Assembly: GCA_017309115.1 (NCBI GenBank)
Contig: JAFLEF010000005.1
Span: forward strand, 1-64,000
Length of the DNA: 64,000 bases
Source: Verrucomicrobiota bacterium
GTDB lineage: Bacteria; Verrucomicrobiota; Verrucomicrobiia; Limisphaerales; UBA9464
Direction: 5' to 3'
The position numbers were made by a program, and so were the translations under genes. Numbering within the stretch: the first letter of the stretch is position 1; every line of letters begins with the position of its first letter. The notes beneath the pieces were generated by a model. It searched no databases. It saw only the letters and a program-made list of their open reading frames with translations, and was not told the DNA's origin. Shown here one piece after another: positions 18,808 to 26,933 of this stretch.

Positions 18808-18907
18808 CTGGAGCGCTGGCGTCTCGCCGGCACGTTTCCCACACGTCACCACTCCACCCGCGCCTGGGAAAATGGGAAAGCGGTAGCAGGGCAACCGCAC
18901 TCCATAA
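18808..18907 (+). repeat. 100-bp direct repeat, copy B
   Basis: Second copy of the element at 18652-18752, starting CTGGAGCGCTGGCGTCTCGC. The final hairpin has decayed (GCGGTAGCAGGGCAACCGC), so copy A is probably closer to the parent sequence. Confidence 0.75.
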
Positions 18908-18963
18908 CCACGGTGCTCGCTTGCGTGCGTTCGGCCGGCAGCCCATAAACGCCCCACACTGTC

Positions 18964-19779
18964 ATGAAACTTGGTAAACTCCTTTGGGGCGCCGCCGCGT
19001 CGGCGCTGGTCTTGGCTCAGGCCTTCGCTGCCGATCTCACCAGCCAGCTCGGCATTCAGACCTGGACGCTGCGCAATCTGGACTTCGACCAGGTCGTCGC
19101 CTTCGCCAAGAAACACGGCATCACCAATCTCCAGGTCATCAGCAAACACATCGACCCGAACTCGCCCCGCGAGGAATACCTCAAGAAGAAGGCCGTACTC
19201 GAGGCCAACGGGCTGCGCGCCTACACCTTCGGCGTGGCCGGAACCAGCCTCGACAAGGAACAGAACCGCAAGCTGTTCACCTTCGCCAAGGACATGGGCA
19301 TCCAGCTCATCATCGTCGAACCCAACGATTTCAAGATTCTCGAAAACCTCTCCGAACTCGCCAAGGAGTACGACATCAAGGTCGCCATCCACAACCACGG
19401 CATCCGCTCGCTATATGGCAATCCGCTGGTCGTGCGCACACTGCTGAAGCACCTGGATCCGCGAGTCGGCGTGTGCATGGACGCCGGCTGGATCACCTCC
19501 ACCGGCATGGATCCCACGAAGATCTTCAAGGAGTATGAAGGCCGGGTGTTCGACATTCATTTGAAGGACAAGCGCGTGGAGAAGACCCAGGGCGACGACG
19601 TGGCCTTCGATACCTTCATCGGCGAAGGCCAGGGCAATCTCGCGAACCTGTTGGCCGAACTGGAGAAGACCAACTGGAAGGGCATCCTGGCGATCGAGAC
19701 GGACAGCGGCGACTTCGCCCGCAGCCCGGATGAATTCGTCTCGAAGGCGAAGGCCTTCGTGGAGAAGAGTTCCAAGTAA
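18964..19779 (+). CDS. Secreted sugar phosphate isomerase/epimerase-like protein
   Basis: A 271-aa xylose-isomerase-like TIM-barrel protein of the AP-endonuclease-2/IolE type. Visible markers are LGIQTWTLRN after the signal peptide, VAIHNHG, GVCMDAGWI, FDIHLKDK and ILAIETDSGD; His, Asp and Glu of these segments normally bind a metal. It has a signal peptide (LLWGAAASALVLAQAFA), so it acts outside the cytoplasm. That is common for the planctomycete/verrucomicrobial members, whose substrates are mostly unknown. The propeller gene follows 38 bases downstream. Confidence 0.88.
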   Translation: MKLGKLLWGAAASALVLAQAFAADLTSQLGIQTWTLRNLDFDQVVAFAKKHGITNLQVISKHIDPNSPREEYLKKKAVLEANGLRAYTFGVAGTSLDKEQNRKLFTFAKDMGIQLIIVEPNDFKILENLSELAKEYDIKVAIHNHGIRSLYGNPLVVRTLLKHLDPRVGVCMDAGWITSTGMDPTKIFKEYEGRVFDIHLKDKRVEKTQGDDVAFDTFIGEGQGNLANLLAELEKTNWKGILAIETDSGDFARSPDEFVSKAKAFVEKSSK

Positions 19780-19817
19780 GGTCGATCTTCCCGGCCGAAT
19801 TCCTCGGTCGTTTCGCC

Positions 19818-21149
19818 ATGCGCACGCCCCTTCTGGGAATTCTCGGATGGGGCGTCGCTTTTCTCCTGCGGTGCCTGGGGGCGGAGGTCAGTGATGCGTC
19901 CCTGCTCCGCGCTTGGCCCAGCTGGCGGGGTCCGTTGGGCAATGGCGTGGCTCCGTTCGCGCAGCCACCCCTGACCTGGAGCGAGACGAACCACGTCCGC
20001 TGGAAACTTCCGCTGCCCGGCAAGGGCCACTCCTCGCCCATCGCCGTCGGCGACCGGGTCTTCCTGCAAACCGCCATTCCCATCGGGGAGCCTCAGGCTC
20101 CGGTGTTCGACAAGGCCCCGGGAACCCATGACAACGTTGGCGTCACCCACCGACATCAGTTCGCTCTCCTGGCGGTGAGCCGCACCAACGGATCCGTTCT
20201 GTGGCAAAAGGTCCTTCGGGAATCCTTTCCCCACGAAGGCGGACACGCCACCGGCAGCCTCGCCTCACATTCGCCCACCACCGATGGCGAGCGCGTCTAT
20301 GCGTTCTTCGGATCCCAGGGTCTATACTGCCTCTCGGTCTCCGGCGAACTGATTTGGCAGAAGGATCTGGGCCGGATGAACACGCTCCATGCGCACGGCG
20401 AAGGCAGTTCGCCCGTGCTCTCCGGCGATCTGCTCATCCTCTGCTGGGATCACGAAGGCGAATCGTTTCTGTACGCGTTCGACAAGCGAACCGGAGAGCT
20501 TCGCTGGAAGGTTCCGCGCAATGAAACCACCTCCTGGGCCACCCCGCTGGTGGTGGAACATCAGGGACGTCGCCAAGTGGTCGTGTCCGCGACGCGCCGG
20601 GTGCGGGGATACGACTTGGAGACGGGCCGACAGATTTGGGAATGCGCGGGACTGACCGACAATGTGGTGTCGTCGCCGGTGCACTATCAGGGCCTGATCA
20701 TTGCCGGAAACAGCTACTATCAGCAGGCCATGCTCGCCATTCGACTCGAGGGCGCGGAAGGCGACCTGACTGGGACCGAACGCGTCGCCTGGCGGCTCAA
20801 CCGTCTCACGCCCTATGTGTCCTCCCCGCTGCTCTACGACGACACGCTCTATTTTCTGCGGCACAATCAGAACATCCTTTCCCGAATCGACCCATTGACC
20901 GGCAAGCCCCGGGGCGAGCCTCTCCGCTTGGATGGCATCCGGGACTTTCTCTTCTCCTCACCCGTGGGTGCCGCCGGCCGGATCTATCTGACCGGTCGCG
21001 ACGGCGTCACGCTCGTCCTGCGACACGACCGCGAGAACGCGACCCTGGCGGTGAATCGCTTGGACGACGTGTTCAGCGCCACCGCCGCCCTGATCGACCG
21101 TGAACTGTATTTACGCGGCGAACGATTCCTCTACTGCCTCGCGGAATAA
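19818..21149 (+). CDS. PQQ-binding-like beta-propeller protein
   Basis: A 443-aa exported protein with a BamB/PQQ-like propeller. Repeated blades end in W-x-x patterns such as NGSVLWQKVL, SGELIWQKDL, TGELRWKVP and TGRQIWECAG. A signal peptide (LLGILGWGVAFLLRCLGA) precedes WPSWRGPLGNGVAP, which is typical of the planctomycete-type quinoprotein family. There is no fused cytochrome or evident catalytic residue, so a scaffold role is as likely as a dehydrogenase. It probably shares a transcript with the isomerase-like gene upstream. Confidence 0.85.
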   Translation: MRTPLLGILGWGVAFLLRCLGAEVSDASLLRAWPSWRGPLGNGVAPFAQPPLTWSETNHVRWKLPLPGKGHSSPIAVGDRVFLQTAIPIGEPQAPVFDKAPGTHDNVGVTHRHQFALLAVSRTNGSVLWQKVLRESFPHEGGHATGSLASHSPTTDGERVYAFFGSQGLYCLSVSGELIWQKDLGRMNTLHAHGEGSSPVLSGDLLILCWDHEGESFLYAFDKRTGELRWKVPRNETTSWATPLVVEHQGRRQVVVSATRRVRGYDLETGRQIWECAGLTDNVVSSPVHYQGLIIAGNSYYQQAMLAIRLEGAEGDLTGTERVAWRLNRLTPYVSSPLLYDDTLYFLRHNQNILSRIDPLTGKPRGEPLRLDGIRDFLFSSPVGAAGRIYLTGRDGVTLVLRHDRENATLAVNRLDDVFSATAALIDRELYLRGERFLYCLAE

Positions 21150-21755
21150 ACTCCTCGGCCCTTGCCCGGTGGCGACCATGGAGACCACACAGCTCGCGTG
21201 TCGGGCGGCCACCCACCGGCCAACAGCTGATGCCCTCATTCGCGAGACAAAATCACTCTTCGGCGAGGATCGATCCTGAGGTCCCCAGCATTCCGAACGG
21301 AACTGCAGAATTTGAGTGAAGTTGTTAGTCCGCCTTGGAGTTTGGAAATAATATCTGAAAGGTTCCTAATCGCTTACCTGACGGGTGATCGAAGCGCCCC
21401 AAGAGCGAGGCCAGAGTGAATCACAACCGAACGAAGTTCGAGAGAAAGGGAAAAAGGGCTTGCTTTAAAACAGTATAACGCAAAGCCTCAATATAACCCT
21501 CCAAACTCAGATGCTACTGGTACAGTTCTCCTCTTCCCTGCATTCGCACTCCGACCGTACCCGGGTGACCACCCTCGACTTGCCGATTTTGCCGGCAGCA
21601 AGCGCACGCCCTCCCGCTCGTACCGCATGCTTCGTATCGCCCGCGCGCCCGCAAAACGATTTCGCTCCGCCAGCAGAACGTAATCAGCGCCAGCCCCTGG
21701 TGGGATTGGCGCCGGCTTGGCGGCCACGTGCTGTCCAGCGGAGCGAAACTTGAGC
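21150..21755. other. Noncoding gap before the HAF exoprotein gene
   Basis: About 600 bases with no supported gene and a lower GC share than the neighbours around 21300-21500. An A/T-rich stretch with CTTGCTTTAAAAC lies near 21456. This resembles a -12 element, but GG lies eleven rather than ten bases before the GC, so it is not called as a promoter. Bases 21510-21700 hold short open frames without family resemblance; they may be gene debris. Confidence 0.6.
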
Positions 21756-24755
21756 ATGAATAAACAATCGACGCCCATAGGCAAGTGGCTTATCGCAACG
21801 GTCCTCGGCTGGCTGGCACTCCTCCATGTTTCGGCAGCCCCCAAAAAAGTACTGTTCTACGGTCCCACCCACGCTTTCGGTGGAGTGGCGGAGACCTTAA
21901 TCAACAACAACTCCACCGAGTTCTACGCCATCGGCTCAGGCTCGGAAATCTGGTCACCCGGAGACATCAATCCTGCTAAAGATTGGAACCAGAAGACCAA
22001 GGTACACTTCGAGGCCTTTGATGTCATTGTCATCGGAGATCCAGGACAAGCCGGGGTGGATTCCGCCTTGTTAACCGGAGCCATTGTCAATCGTTCGGTC
22101 TGGACGCCAACCATCACTGGCAATGTTGTGATCGTCGCCGGCGACCCAGAATATCATAACGGAGCCTCAGGTGCGGCCGAACTCATTGGACAGGCGATCC
22201 GCTTCGCTGCTGACGGCTCCGGGCGCGGGCTTTACGTTGCTTCCGGCAACCTATCCCCGCACGAAAGCCCGCTCGACCCGCAGAAAAATGCTCTGGCGCA
22301 TCTGCTCTCGGAGTTCGGGCAGTTCAAGTTGGTGCATGACTGGGGCGAGGCTGTACGGAAGATTGGCAGTCTGCCCATTCTGGACTGCCTGACCGAAGTT
22401 GATTTGAGCGGTTGGGGTTCTTCTGCTCATGGGGGATTTCACGACTGGCCGGCTGCGTTCACCCCATTCGCTTTGGTGACGGATATCCCAATTCATCGCT
22501 ACACTCCGGCCAACAAGCTCCCGGCAGGCATATCGGGTTTGGTTCATATTCTGGTGGGCCAGGGCAATTTAAAGACCTACTCAGCAACGCCGGTTCTCGG
22601 CGGACGGCTAATCGGAACCCAGCATTCTGTGACTGTGCGTTACCTCAATCCCAATGGCACCGGCATTTCCGGAGCGACCATTGTATTCGACGTTACTGAT
22701 GGTCCCAACTCAAGCCAAGGACCAGTCAATCGTACCACCGACGCCAGCGGCACCGCTACCTGGACCTACACCGGCTCCAACACAGTGGGGCGCGACACCA
22801 TCACCGCGTCACTTTCGGGTTCTGGGTGTCAGCCATCCGCCACTGTTTGGTGTGACTGGTCGGACCAACTTGTGACCATCAGCGCGACCGACGCGATCGC
22901 GCAAGAGCCAACCTTTTCGGGAGGCCCAGCCAACACAGGCACCTACACGATTTACCGGTCGGGATCTACGAGCGGTGAACTGACGGTCAACCTGAGTCTC
23001 GCGGGCACCGCGCAACCGAACTTTGACTACTCTGCCGTGACTTCGGTCACTTTTAGCTCTGGGCAGACCAGTCGCACAGTGACCCTATCACCGCTCTTCG
23101 ATCAAATTCCGGAAATCGTGGAAACTGCAGTCGCCCAGATTATCCCGGATGAGTACGGCCTCTATGCCGTGGGTTCTCCGGGCACGGCAACCGTGAATAT
23201 CACCAGCCATCAGCAGGTCTTCGTCACGGTAACGGTACCGGATAGTTCCATGGATGAAGGCGCTTCCAACCCAGGCACCTTCCGGGTGAACCGCAGTTCC
23301 TCCAGCGGCCAGCTTACCGTGGCAATCCAGTTCTCGGGCACGACCTCGTTTGGGAACGATTTTGTGGTGGATTATCCGGAATTTGCCGGCTCGGTGATTA
23401 TGGAGGACGGAGTCTCGTATATAGACATCCAGACCTTGGCGATCCCCGACACCCGGGCCGAAGGAACGGAAACCATCGTCCTCAGCGCCTTGCCCTCGCC
23501 CGCCTCGCCCGCGGGCGAGTACATTCTGGGCAGCCCCGCGAGCAACGCCCTCAATCTCGTCGACAACGACTCGGCCACTTATCCGCAGAATGGCTACACG
23601 CTCACCGACTTGGGAGCCGTGAGCAGCACCGGCAGTTTTGCCTATGGCGTGAACTCTCTGTCGCCCAATCCCCACGCAGGTGGCAACGCCCACAGTGTTT
23701 ATCAATCGCCCTACACCTATTGGGTATTGGCCTATCGCTGGCAGAATGGCTCTGCCAACTACCTGATGCCACCTTCCGGCTGGGGAGCCTACTCAGGTCA
23801 CAGCAGTGCGTATGCAGCCAATGACACTGGCATGGTGGTAGGACAGAGCGGCTATTATCAGTCTGGCTACGTCACGCGCGCTACCTATTGGTCCGGGGGC
23901 TACACCACCGCCAACCAACTTGCCCCACTCCATACCGCCAACACGCTCGACAATTACGCTTTGGACATCAACCAGCGCGTCAGCGGCAAGGGCGGTTTGA
24001 TCGTCGGCCAGTCCATCCGGAGCAATGGGAAATTCCATGCCGTGGCGTGGATTCCCAACGCCAGCCTCAACTACAGCGGCGCGGTGGACCTCGGAGATTT
24101 GGCTGACGGTTCCAAGCACAGCCTCGCCGCCGCCATCAACGATTTTGCCCAAGTGGTCGGCCGTTCCCAAATCAGCTCCGGCAACAACTACCACGGATTC
24201 ATCACCCGCAGTCAGCAAAATGGCTCTAATGGTAACCAGTGGGAACCGGAAGCGCTATCATCATTCCTCGACGACATGGGCACCGCCTCATTGATTGAGG
24301 CACACACGAGCGAATTCAACGACATCAATGCTATCGGAGAGGTGGTGGGGCGAGGCCACACCGCGTCTGGGCAGATACAGGCGATCTACAAGGTGCCCGA
24401 TACAGACAAAAACCTGGGCTACTACGATTTGGGCGTGCTGGGATTCGGCACGCCGGATGCCGGAACGGAGAGCGTGGCCCACGGCATCTCGGCCAACGGC
24501 ACAATTGTCGGCCAGTCTCGATTAAAGGTAAGCGGCAACCAAGTGTGGCGGGCGGTGGTGGTGAAGAACGCGGGCAATCCGGGTTCTCAGCCGCTGGTGA
24601 ACCTGAACTCGCTGGCCTATACCACCGGCAGCACGCTGGCCACGTCGGCAGGTTGGACCCTACTGAGCGCCGAGCGGGTGAACGCCCAGGGTGTGATCGT
24701 GGGTTACGGCACGAAAAGTGGCCAGAATCGTGCCTTCCTGCTCACTCCTCGCTAA
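21756..24755 (+). CDS. Large secreted protein with Ig-like, Calx-beta and HAF repeats
   Basis: A 999-aa exoprotein. After the signal peptide (residues 1-28) comes an uncharacterised domain to about 290, starting KKVLFYGPTHAFGG. A bacterial Ig-like domain (about 298-370, GISGATIVFDVTDGP ... TDASGTATWTYTG) follows. Two Calx-beta domains (about 373-485 and 490-605) are marked by GELTVNLSLAGTAQPNFDY and GQLTVAIQFSGT. From about 610 to the end are HAF repeats, e.g. LTDLGAVSSTGSFAYGVNS, GVLGFGTPDAGTESVAHGIS and VNAQGVIVGYGT. Calx-beta domains bind calcium and often serve adhesion; HAF repeats are of unknown function. The ATG at 21756 follows GGAG. No CTERM anchor is present. Part of the 3' end was copied downstream. 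Confidence 0.88.
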   Translation: MNKQSTPIGKWLIATVLGWLALLHVSAAPKKVLFYGPTHAFGGVAETLINNNSTEFYAIGSGSEIWSPGDINPAKDWNQKTKVHFEAFDVIVIGDPGQAGVDSALLTGAIVNRSVWTPTITGNVVIVAGDPEYHNGASGAAELIGQAIRFAADGSGRGLYVASGNLSPHESPLDPQKNALAHLLSEFGQFKLVHDWGEAVRKIGSLPILDCLTEVDLSGWGSSAHGGFHDWPAAFTPFALVTDIPIHRYTPANKLPAGISGLVHILVGQGNLKTYSATPVLGGRLIGTQHSVTVRYLNPNGTGISGATIVFDVTDGPNSSQGPVNRTTDASGTATWTYTGSNTVGRDTITASLSGSGCQPSATVWCDWSDQLVTISATDAIAQEPTFSGGPANTGTYTIYRSGSTSGELTVNLSLAGTAQPNFDYSAVTSVTFSSGQTSRTVTLSPLFDQIPEIVETAVAQIIPDEYGLYAVGSPGTATVNITSHQQVFVTVTVPDSSMDEGASNPGTFRVNRSSSSGQLTVAIQFSGTTSFGNDFVVDYPEFAGSVIMEDGVSYIDIQTLAIPDTRAEGTETIVLSALPSPASPAGEYILGSPASNALNLVDNDSATYPQNGYTLTDLGAVSSTGSFAYGVNSLSPNPHAGGNAHSVYQSPYTYWVLAYRWQNGSANYLMPPSGWGAYSGHSSAYAANDTGMVVGQSGYYQSGYVTRATYWSGGYTTANQLAPLHTANTLDNYALDINQRVSGKGGLIVGQSIRSNGKFHAVAWIPNASLNYSGAVDLGDLADGSKHSLAAAINDFAQVVGRSQISSGNNYHGFITRSQQNGSNGNQWEPEALSSFLDDMGTASLIEAHTSEFNDINAIGEVVGRGHTASGQIQAIYKVPDTDKNLGYYDLGVLGFGTPDAGTESVAHGISANGTIVGQSRLKVSGNQVWRAVVVKNAGNPGSQPLVNLNSLAYTTGSTLATSAGWTLLSAERVNAQGVIVGYGTKSGQNRAFLLTPR

Positions 24756-24784
24756 AACATTCCAGCCATGTGCCCCTGGCGAGC

Positions 24785-25289
24785 CACACCATCACCTACC
24801 TCTCCCCCGTCGGGGGAAAGGGCTGGGGTGAGGCGGTACACATCCGCCTTTACCCTGATTGAGCTGCTGGTGGTGATTGCGATCATCGCGATTCTCGCCG
24901 GGCTGCTATTGCCCGCGTTGGCCCGCGCTAAAGAGCGGGCCAACGCGGTGCTTTGTCTCAACAATCTCAAGCAACTGCACCTGGGGTGGTTCCAGTATGC
25001 CGAAGAACACGGCAAGGTGCCGCCGAACGACGACTACGGCCTGGGCAACCCGCAGCACAGTTGGGCCGGCAACGTGATGTCGTATGAGGAGGTGGTGCAG
25101 GCCCCCATCACGGAGTCCACCAACGTGGCGGTGATGTTTCAGCGGACCAACGGGCGGATCGGTCCCTATGTCGGCGCGCCCGGACCCTTTCGCTGCCCAT
25201 CTGACAAGTCGTATGTACTCTTGGCGGGAAAGCGGCACGCCCGGGTGCGTAGCTATTCGATGAACATGTTCATCGGCGAAAGCACTCGT
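24785..25289 (+). repeat. Near-identical 505-bp direct repeat, unit 1
   Basis: Matches 25763-26267 with seven differences in 505 bases by direct reading. It starts 43 bases before the GTG of the first prepilin-like gene and ends after the codons for GEST. Beyond this point the two copies diverge clearly. The inner part is also shared with the truncated third copy at 26645-26905. Confidence 0.9.
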
Positions 25290-25637
25290 CGGCCAAACCT
25301 GCGGCTACGTTATCACTATACCCTGGACGACTTTACAGTGCCGGGCCCAGCAGAGACGTTTGTCTTCCTCGATGAACATGAGGACTCCATCAACGACGGT
25401 CACTTTCTGATCGCCTACGATCCCACCATCACGAGAACCGGCTGGGATGATGTACCTGCCAGCAGGCACAATCGGGGCTGCCAATTCGTCTTCGCCGACG
25501 GTCACGCCATGCGGCACCGCTGGCAGGACCGGCGGACCGTTATGCCGGTGACCAGAACCCGAAAGATCGGAATTGCTCAACCAAACAGTCCCGATCCTCG
25601 TTGGCTCAACCAGCATGCCAGCGCTCCGTCCAACTGA
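24828..25637 (+). CDS. Prepilin-like protein, tandem copy 1
   Basis: A 269-aa H-X9-DG type prepilin-like protein. A short leader (VRRYTSA) precedes the methylation/cleavage site and helix [20 protein letters not shown]. Then come [25 protein letters not shown] and the C-terminal [10 protein letters not shown] of this family. The GTG at 24828 gives a normal leader with GGGGGAAAGGG before it; an in-frame ATG at 24768 would add 20 residues of Pro/Ser-rich sequence. It lies 72 bases after the HAF exoprotein stop and probably shares its transcript. It would be cut by a prepilin peptidase and anchored in the inner membrane or a pseudopilus. Confidence 0.9.
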   Translation: MRRYTSAFTLIELLVVIAIIAILAGLLLPALARAKERANAVLCLNNLKQLHLGWFQYAEEHGKVPPNDDYGLGNPQHSWAGNVMSYEEVVQAPITESTNVAVMFQRTNGRIGPYVGAPGPFRCPSDKSYVLLAGKRHARVRSYSMNMFIGESTRRPNLRLRYHYTLDDFTVPGPAETFVFLDEHEDSINDGHFLIAYDPTITRTGWDDVPASRHNRGCQFVFADGHAMRHRWQDRRTVMPVTRTRKIGIAQPNSPDPRWLNQHASAPSN

Positions 25638-25652
25638 CCACGTGGGTACTAC

Positions 25653-25755
25653 GTCATTGGTGGAGGCGCACACGAGCAAGTTAAAGTTAAACGACATTAA
25701 CGCCGTCGGAGGGGTGTTGTTCACGTCGGTGGGTTGGTGAACGCCCAGGCTATGC
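25653..25755 (+). pseudogene. Decayed fragment of the HAF exoprotein 3' end
   Basis: Two blocks resemble the end of the upstream exoprotein gene: 25653-25716 against 24288-24345 (shared CACACGAGC and AACGACAT(C/T)AA) and 25722-25755 against 24641-24695 (shared CACGTCGG, GGTTGG and GAACGCCCAG). The pieces between are missing, and the last ~90 bases before the prepilin gene are reduced to about 12. It marks the left part of a duplicated exoprotein-prepilin unit. Confidence 0.75.
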
Positions 25756-25762
25756 GCACCTG

Positions 25763-26267
25763 CACACCATCACCTACCTCTCACCCGTCGGGGGAAAGGG
25801 CCGGGGTGAGGCGGTACACATCCGCCTTTACCCTGATTGAGCTGCTGGTGGTGATTGCGATCATCGCGATTCTCGCCGGGCTGTTATTGCCCGCGTTGGC
25901 CCGCGCTAAAGAGCGGGCCAACGCGGTGCTTTGTCTCAACAATCTCAAGCAACTGCACCTGGGGTGGTTCCAGTATGCCGAAGAACACGGCAAGGTGCCG
26001 CCGAACGACGACTACGGCCTGGGCAACCCGCAGCACAGTTGGGCCGGCAACGTGATGTCGTATGAGGAGGTGGTGCAGGCCCCCATCACGGAGTCCACCA
26101 ACGTGGCGGTGATGTTTCAGCGGACCAACGGGCGGATCGGTCCCTATGTCGGCGCGCCCGGACCCTTTCGCTGCCCAGGTGACAAGTCGTATGTGCTCTT
26201 GGCGGGAAAGCGGCACGCCCGGGTGCGTAGCTACTCGATGAACATGTTCATCGGCGAAAGCACTCGT
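25763..26267 (+). repeat. Near-identical 505-bp direct repeat, unit 2
   Basis: Partner of 24785-25289. Differences include TCT versus GGT in the codon pair after CGCTGCCCA, while the first ~395 bases carry only three substitutions. Confidence 0.9.
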
Positions 26268-26612
26268 GGCCCTGACCTGCGGCTGCGCTATTACCACTCG
26301 CTCGACGATTTCACGGCACCTGGTCCCGCGGAGACGTTTGTGTTCCTGGACGAGCACGAGGACTCCATCAACGACGGGTATTTTCTAGTTGGAACAACCG
26401 GGGCGAGACAGGCCGGTTGGAACGACGTTCCAGCCAGCCGCCACAGCCGCGGCTGCCAGTTTGTTTTTGGGGACGGACACGCCTATCGGTGCCAATGGAG
26501 GGATCGCCGCACCGTTCAACCGGTGACGCGGGCGCGGAAATTCGGGCTGGTGCAGGCAAACAACCGGGATATCCATTGGGTGCATGATCATGCTTCCGCT
26601 CCAGCGAAGTGA
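25806..26612 (+). CDS. Prepilin-like protein, tandem copy 2
   Basis: A 268-aa paralogue of the preceding gene. The first ~150 residues are almost identical to copy 1 (the leader and helix are the same). The C-terminal ~115 residues differ, for example [14 protein letters not shown] against [15 protein letters not shown]. The closing family motif is kept as [21 protein letters not shown]. The GTG at 25806 corresponds exactly to the start chosen for copy 1. The two proteins thus share a constant assembly part and vary in the exposed domain. Confidence 0.9.
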   Translation: MRRYTSAFTLIELLVVIAIIAILAGLLLPALARAKERANAVLCLNNLKQLHLGWFQYAEEHGKVPPNDDYGLGNPQHSWAGNVMSYEEVVQAPITESTNVAVMFQRTNGRIGPYVGAPGPFRCPGDKSYVLLAGKRHARVRSYSMNMFIGESTRGPDLRLRYYHSLDDFTAPGPAETFVFLDEHEDSINDGYFLVGTTGARQAGWNDVPASRHSRGCQFVFGDGHAYRCQWRDRRTVQPVTRARKFGLVQANNRDIHWVHDHASAPAK

Positions 26613-26905
26613 GGTGGGGAGGGACCGGTTGTTTCTGGCTTTCTCCCTGATTGAGCTGCTGGTGGTGATTGCGATCATCGCGATTCTCGCCGGGCTGCTA
26701 TTGCCCGCGTTGGCCCGCGCTAAAGAGCGGGCCAACGCGGTGCTTTGTCTCAACAATCTCAAGCAACTGCACCTGGGGTGGTTCCAGTATGCCGAAGAAC
26801 ACGGCAAGGTGCCGCCGAACGACGACTACGGCCTGGGCAACCCACAGCACAGTTGGGCCGGCAACGTGATGTCGTATGAGGAGGTGGTGCAGGCCCCCAT
26901 CACGG
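26584..26905 (+). pseudogene. Prepilin-like protein, truncated tandem copy 3
   Basis: The frame starts at an ATG inside the end of copy 2 (another ATG at 26590) and enters homology at 26645 with [14 protein letters not shown]. It matches copy 1 with one difference in 261 bases up to 26905 (EEVVQAPIT). Homology stops abruptly; the frame then runs on to 27243 antisense to the permease gene, which is not meaningful coding. The variable C-terminal domain and the H-X9-DG motif are absent. The break lies 28 bases from the stop of the convergent permease gene. Confidence 0.85.
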
Positions 26906-26933
26906 TGGTGATTCGAGGGGAACCCAGAGATTC

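Larger units (their letters stand above)
18518..18963. other. Noncoding repeat island between proA and the isomerase-like gene
   Basis: A 446-bp gap filled mainly by repeats: a GGCAGACCTTCTGCC hairpin near 18587-18601, two ~100-bp direct repeats (18652-18752 and 18808-18907), and CTCAGCT heptamers at 18773-18803. The bases 18910-18963 just before the rightward gene carry no clear promoter. Confidence 0.7.

Noticed and set aside
21445-21475. A sigma-54-like site (GGGAAAAAGGGCTTGCTTT) before the HAF exoprotein gene
   Set aside because: GG and GC are eleven bases apart; sigma-54 tolerates no change of this spacing well, and the site is about 290 bases from the ATG.
24785-26905. A diversity-generating retroelement as cause of the variable prepilin ends
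   Set aside because: No reverse transcriptase gene and no template/variable repeat pair with adenine-specific changes; the differences look like ordinary divergence and rearrangement.
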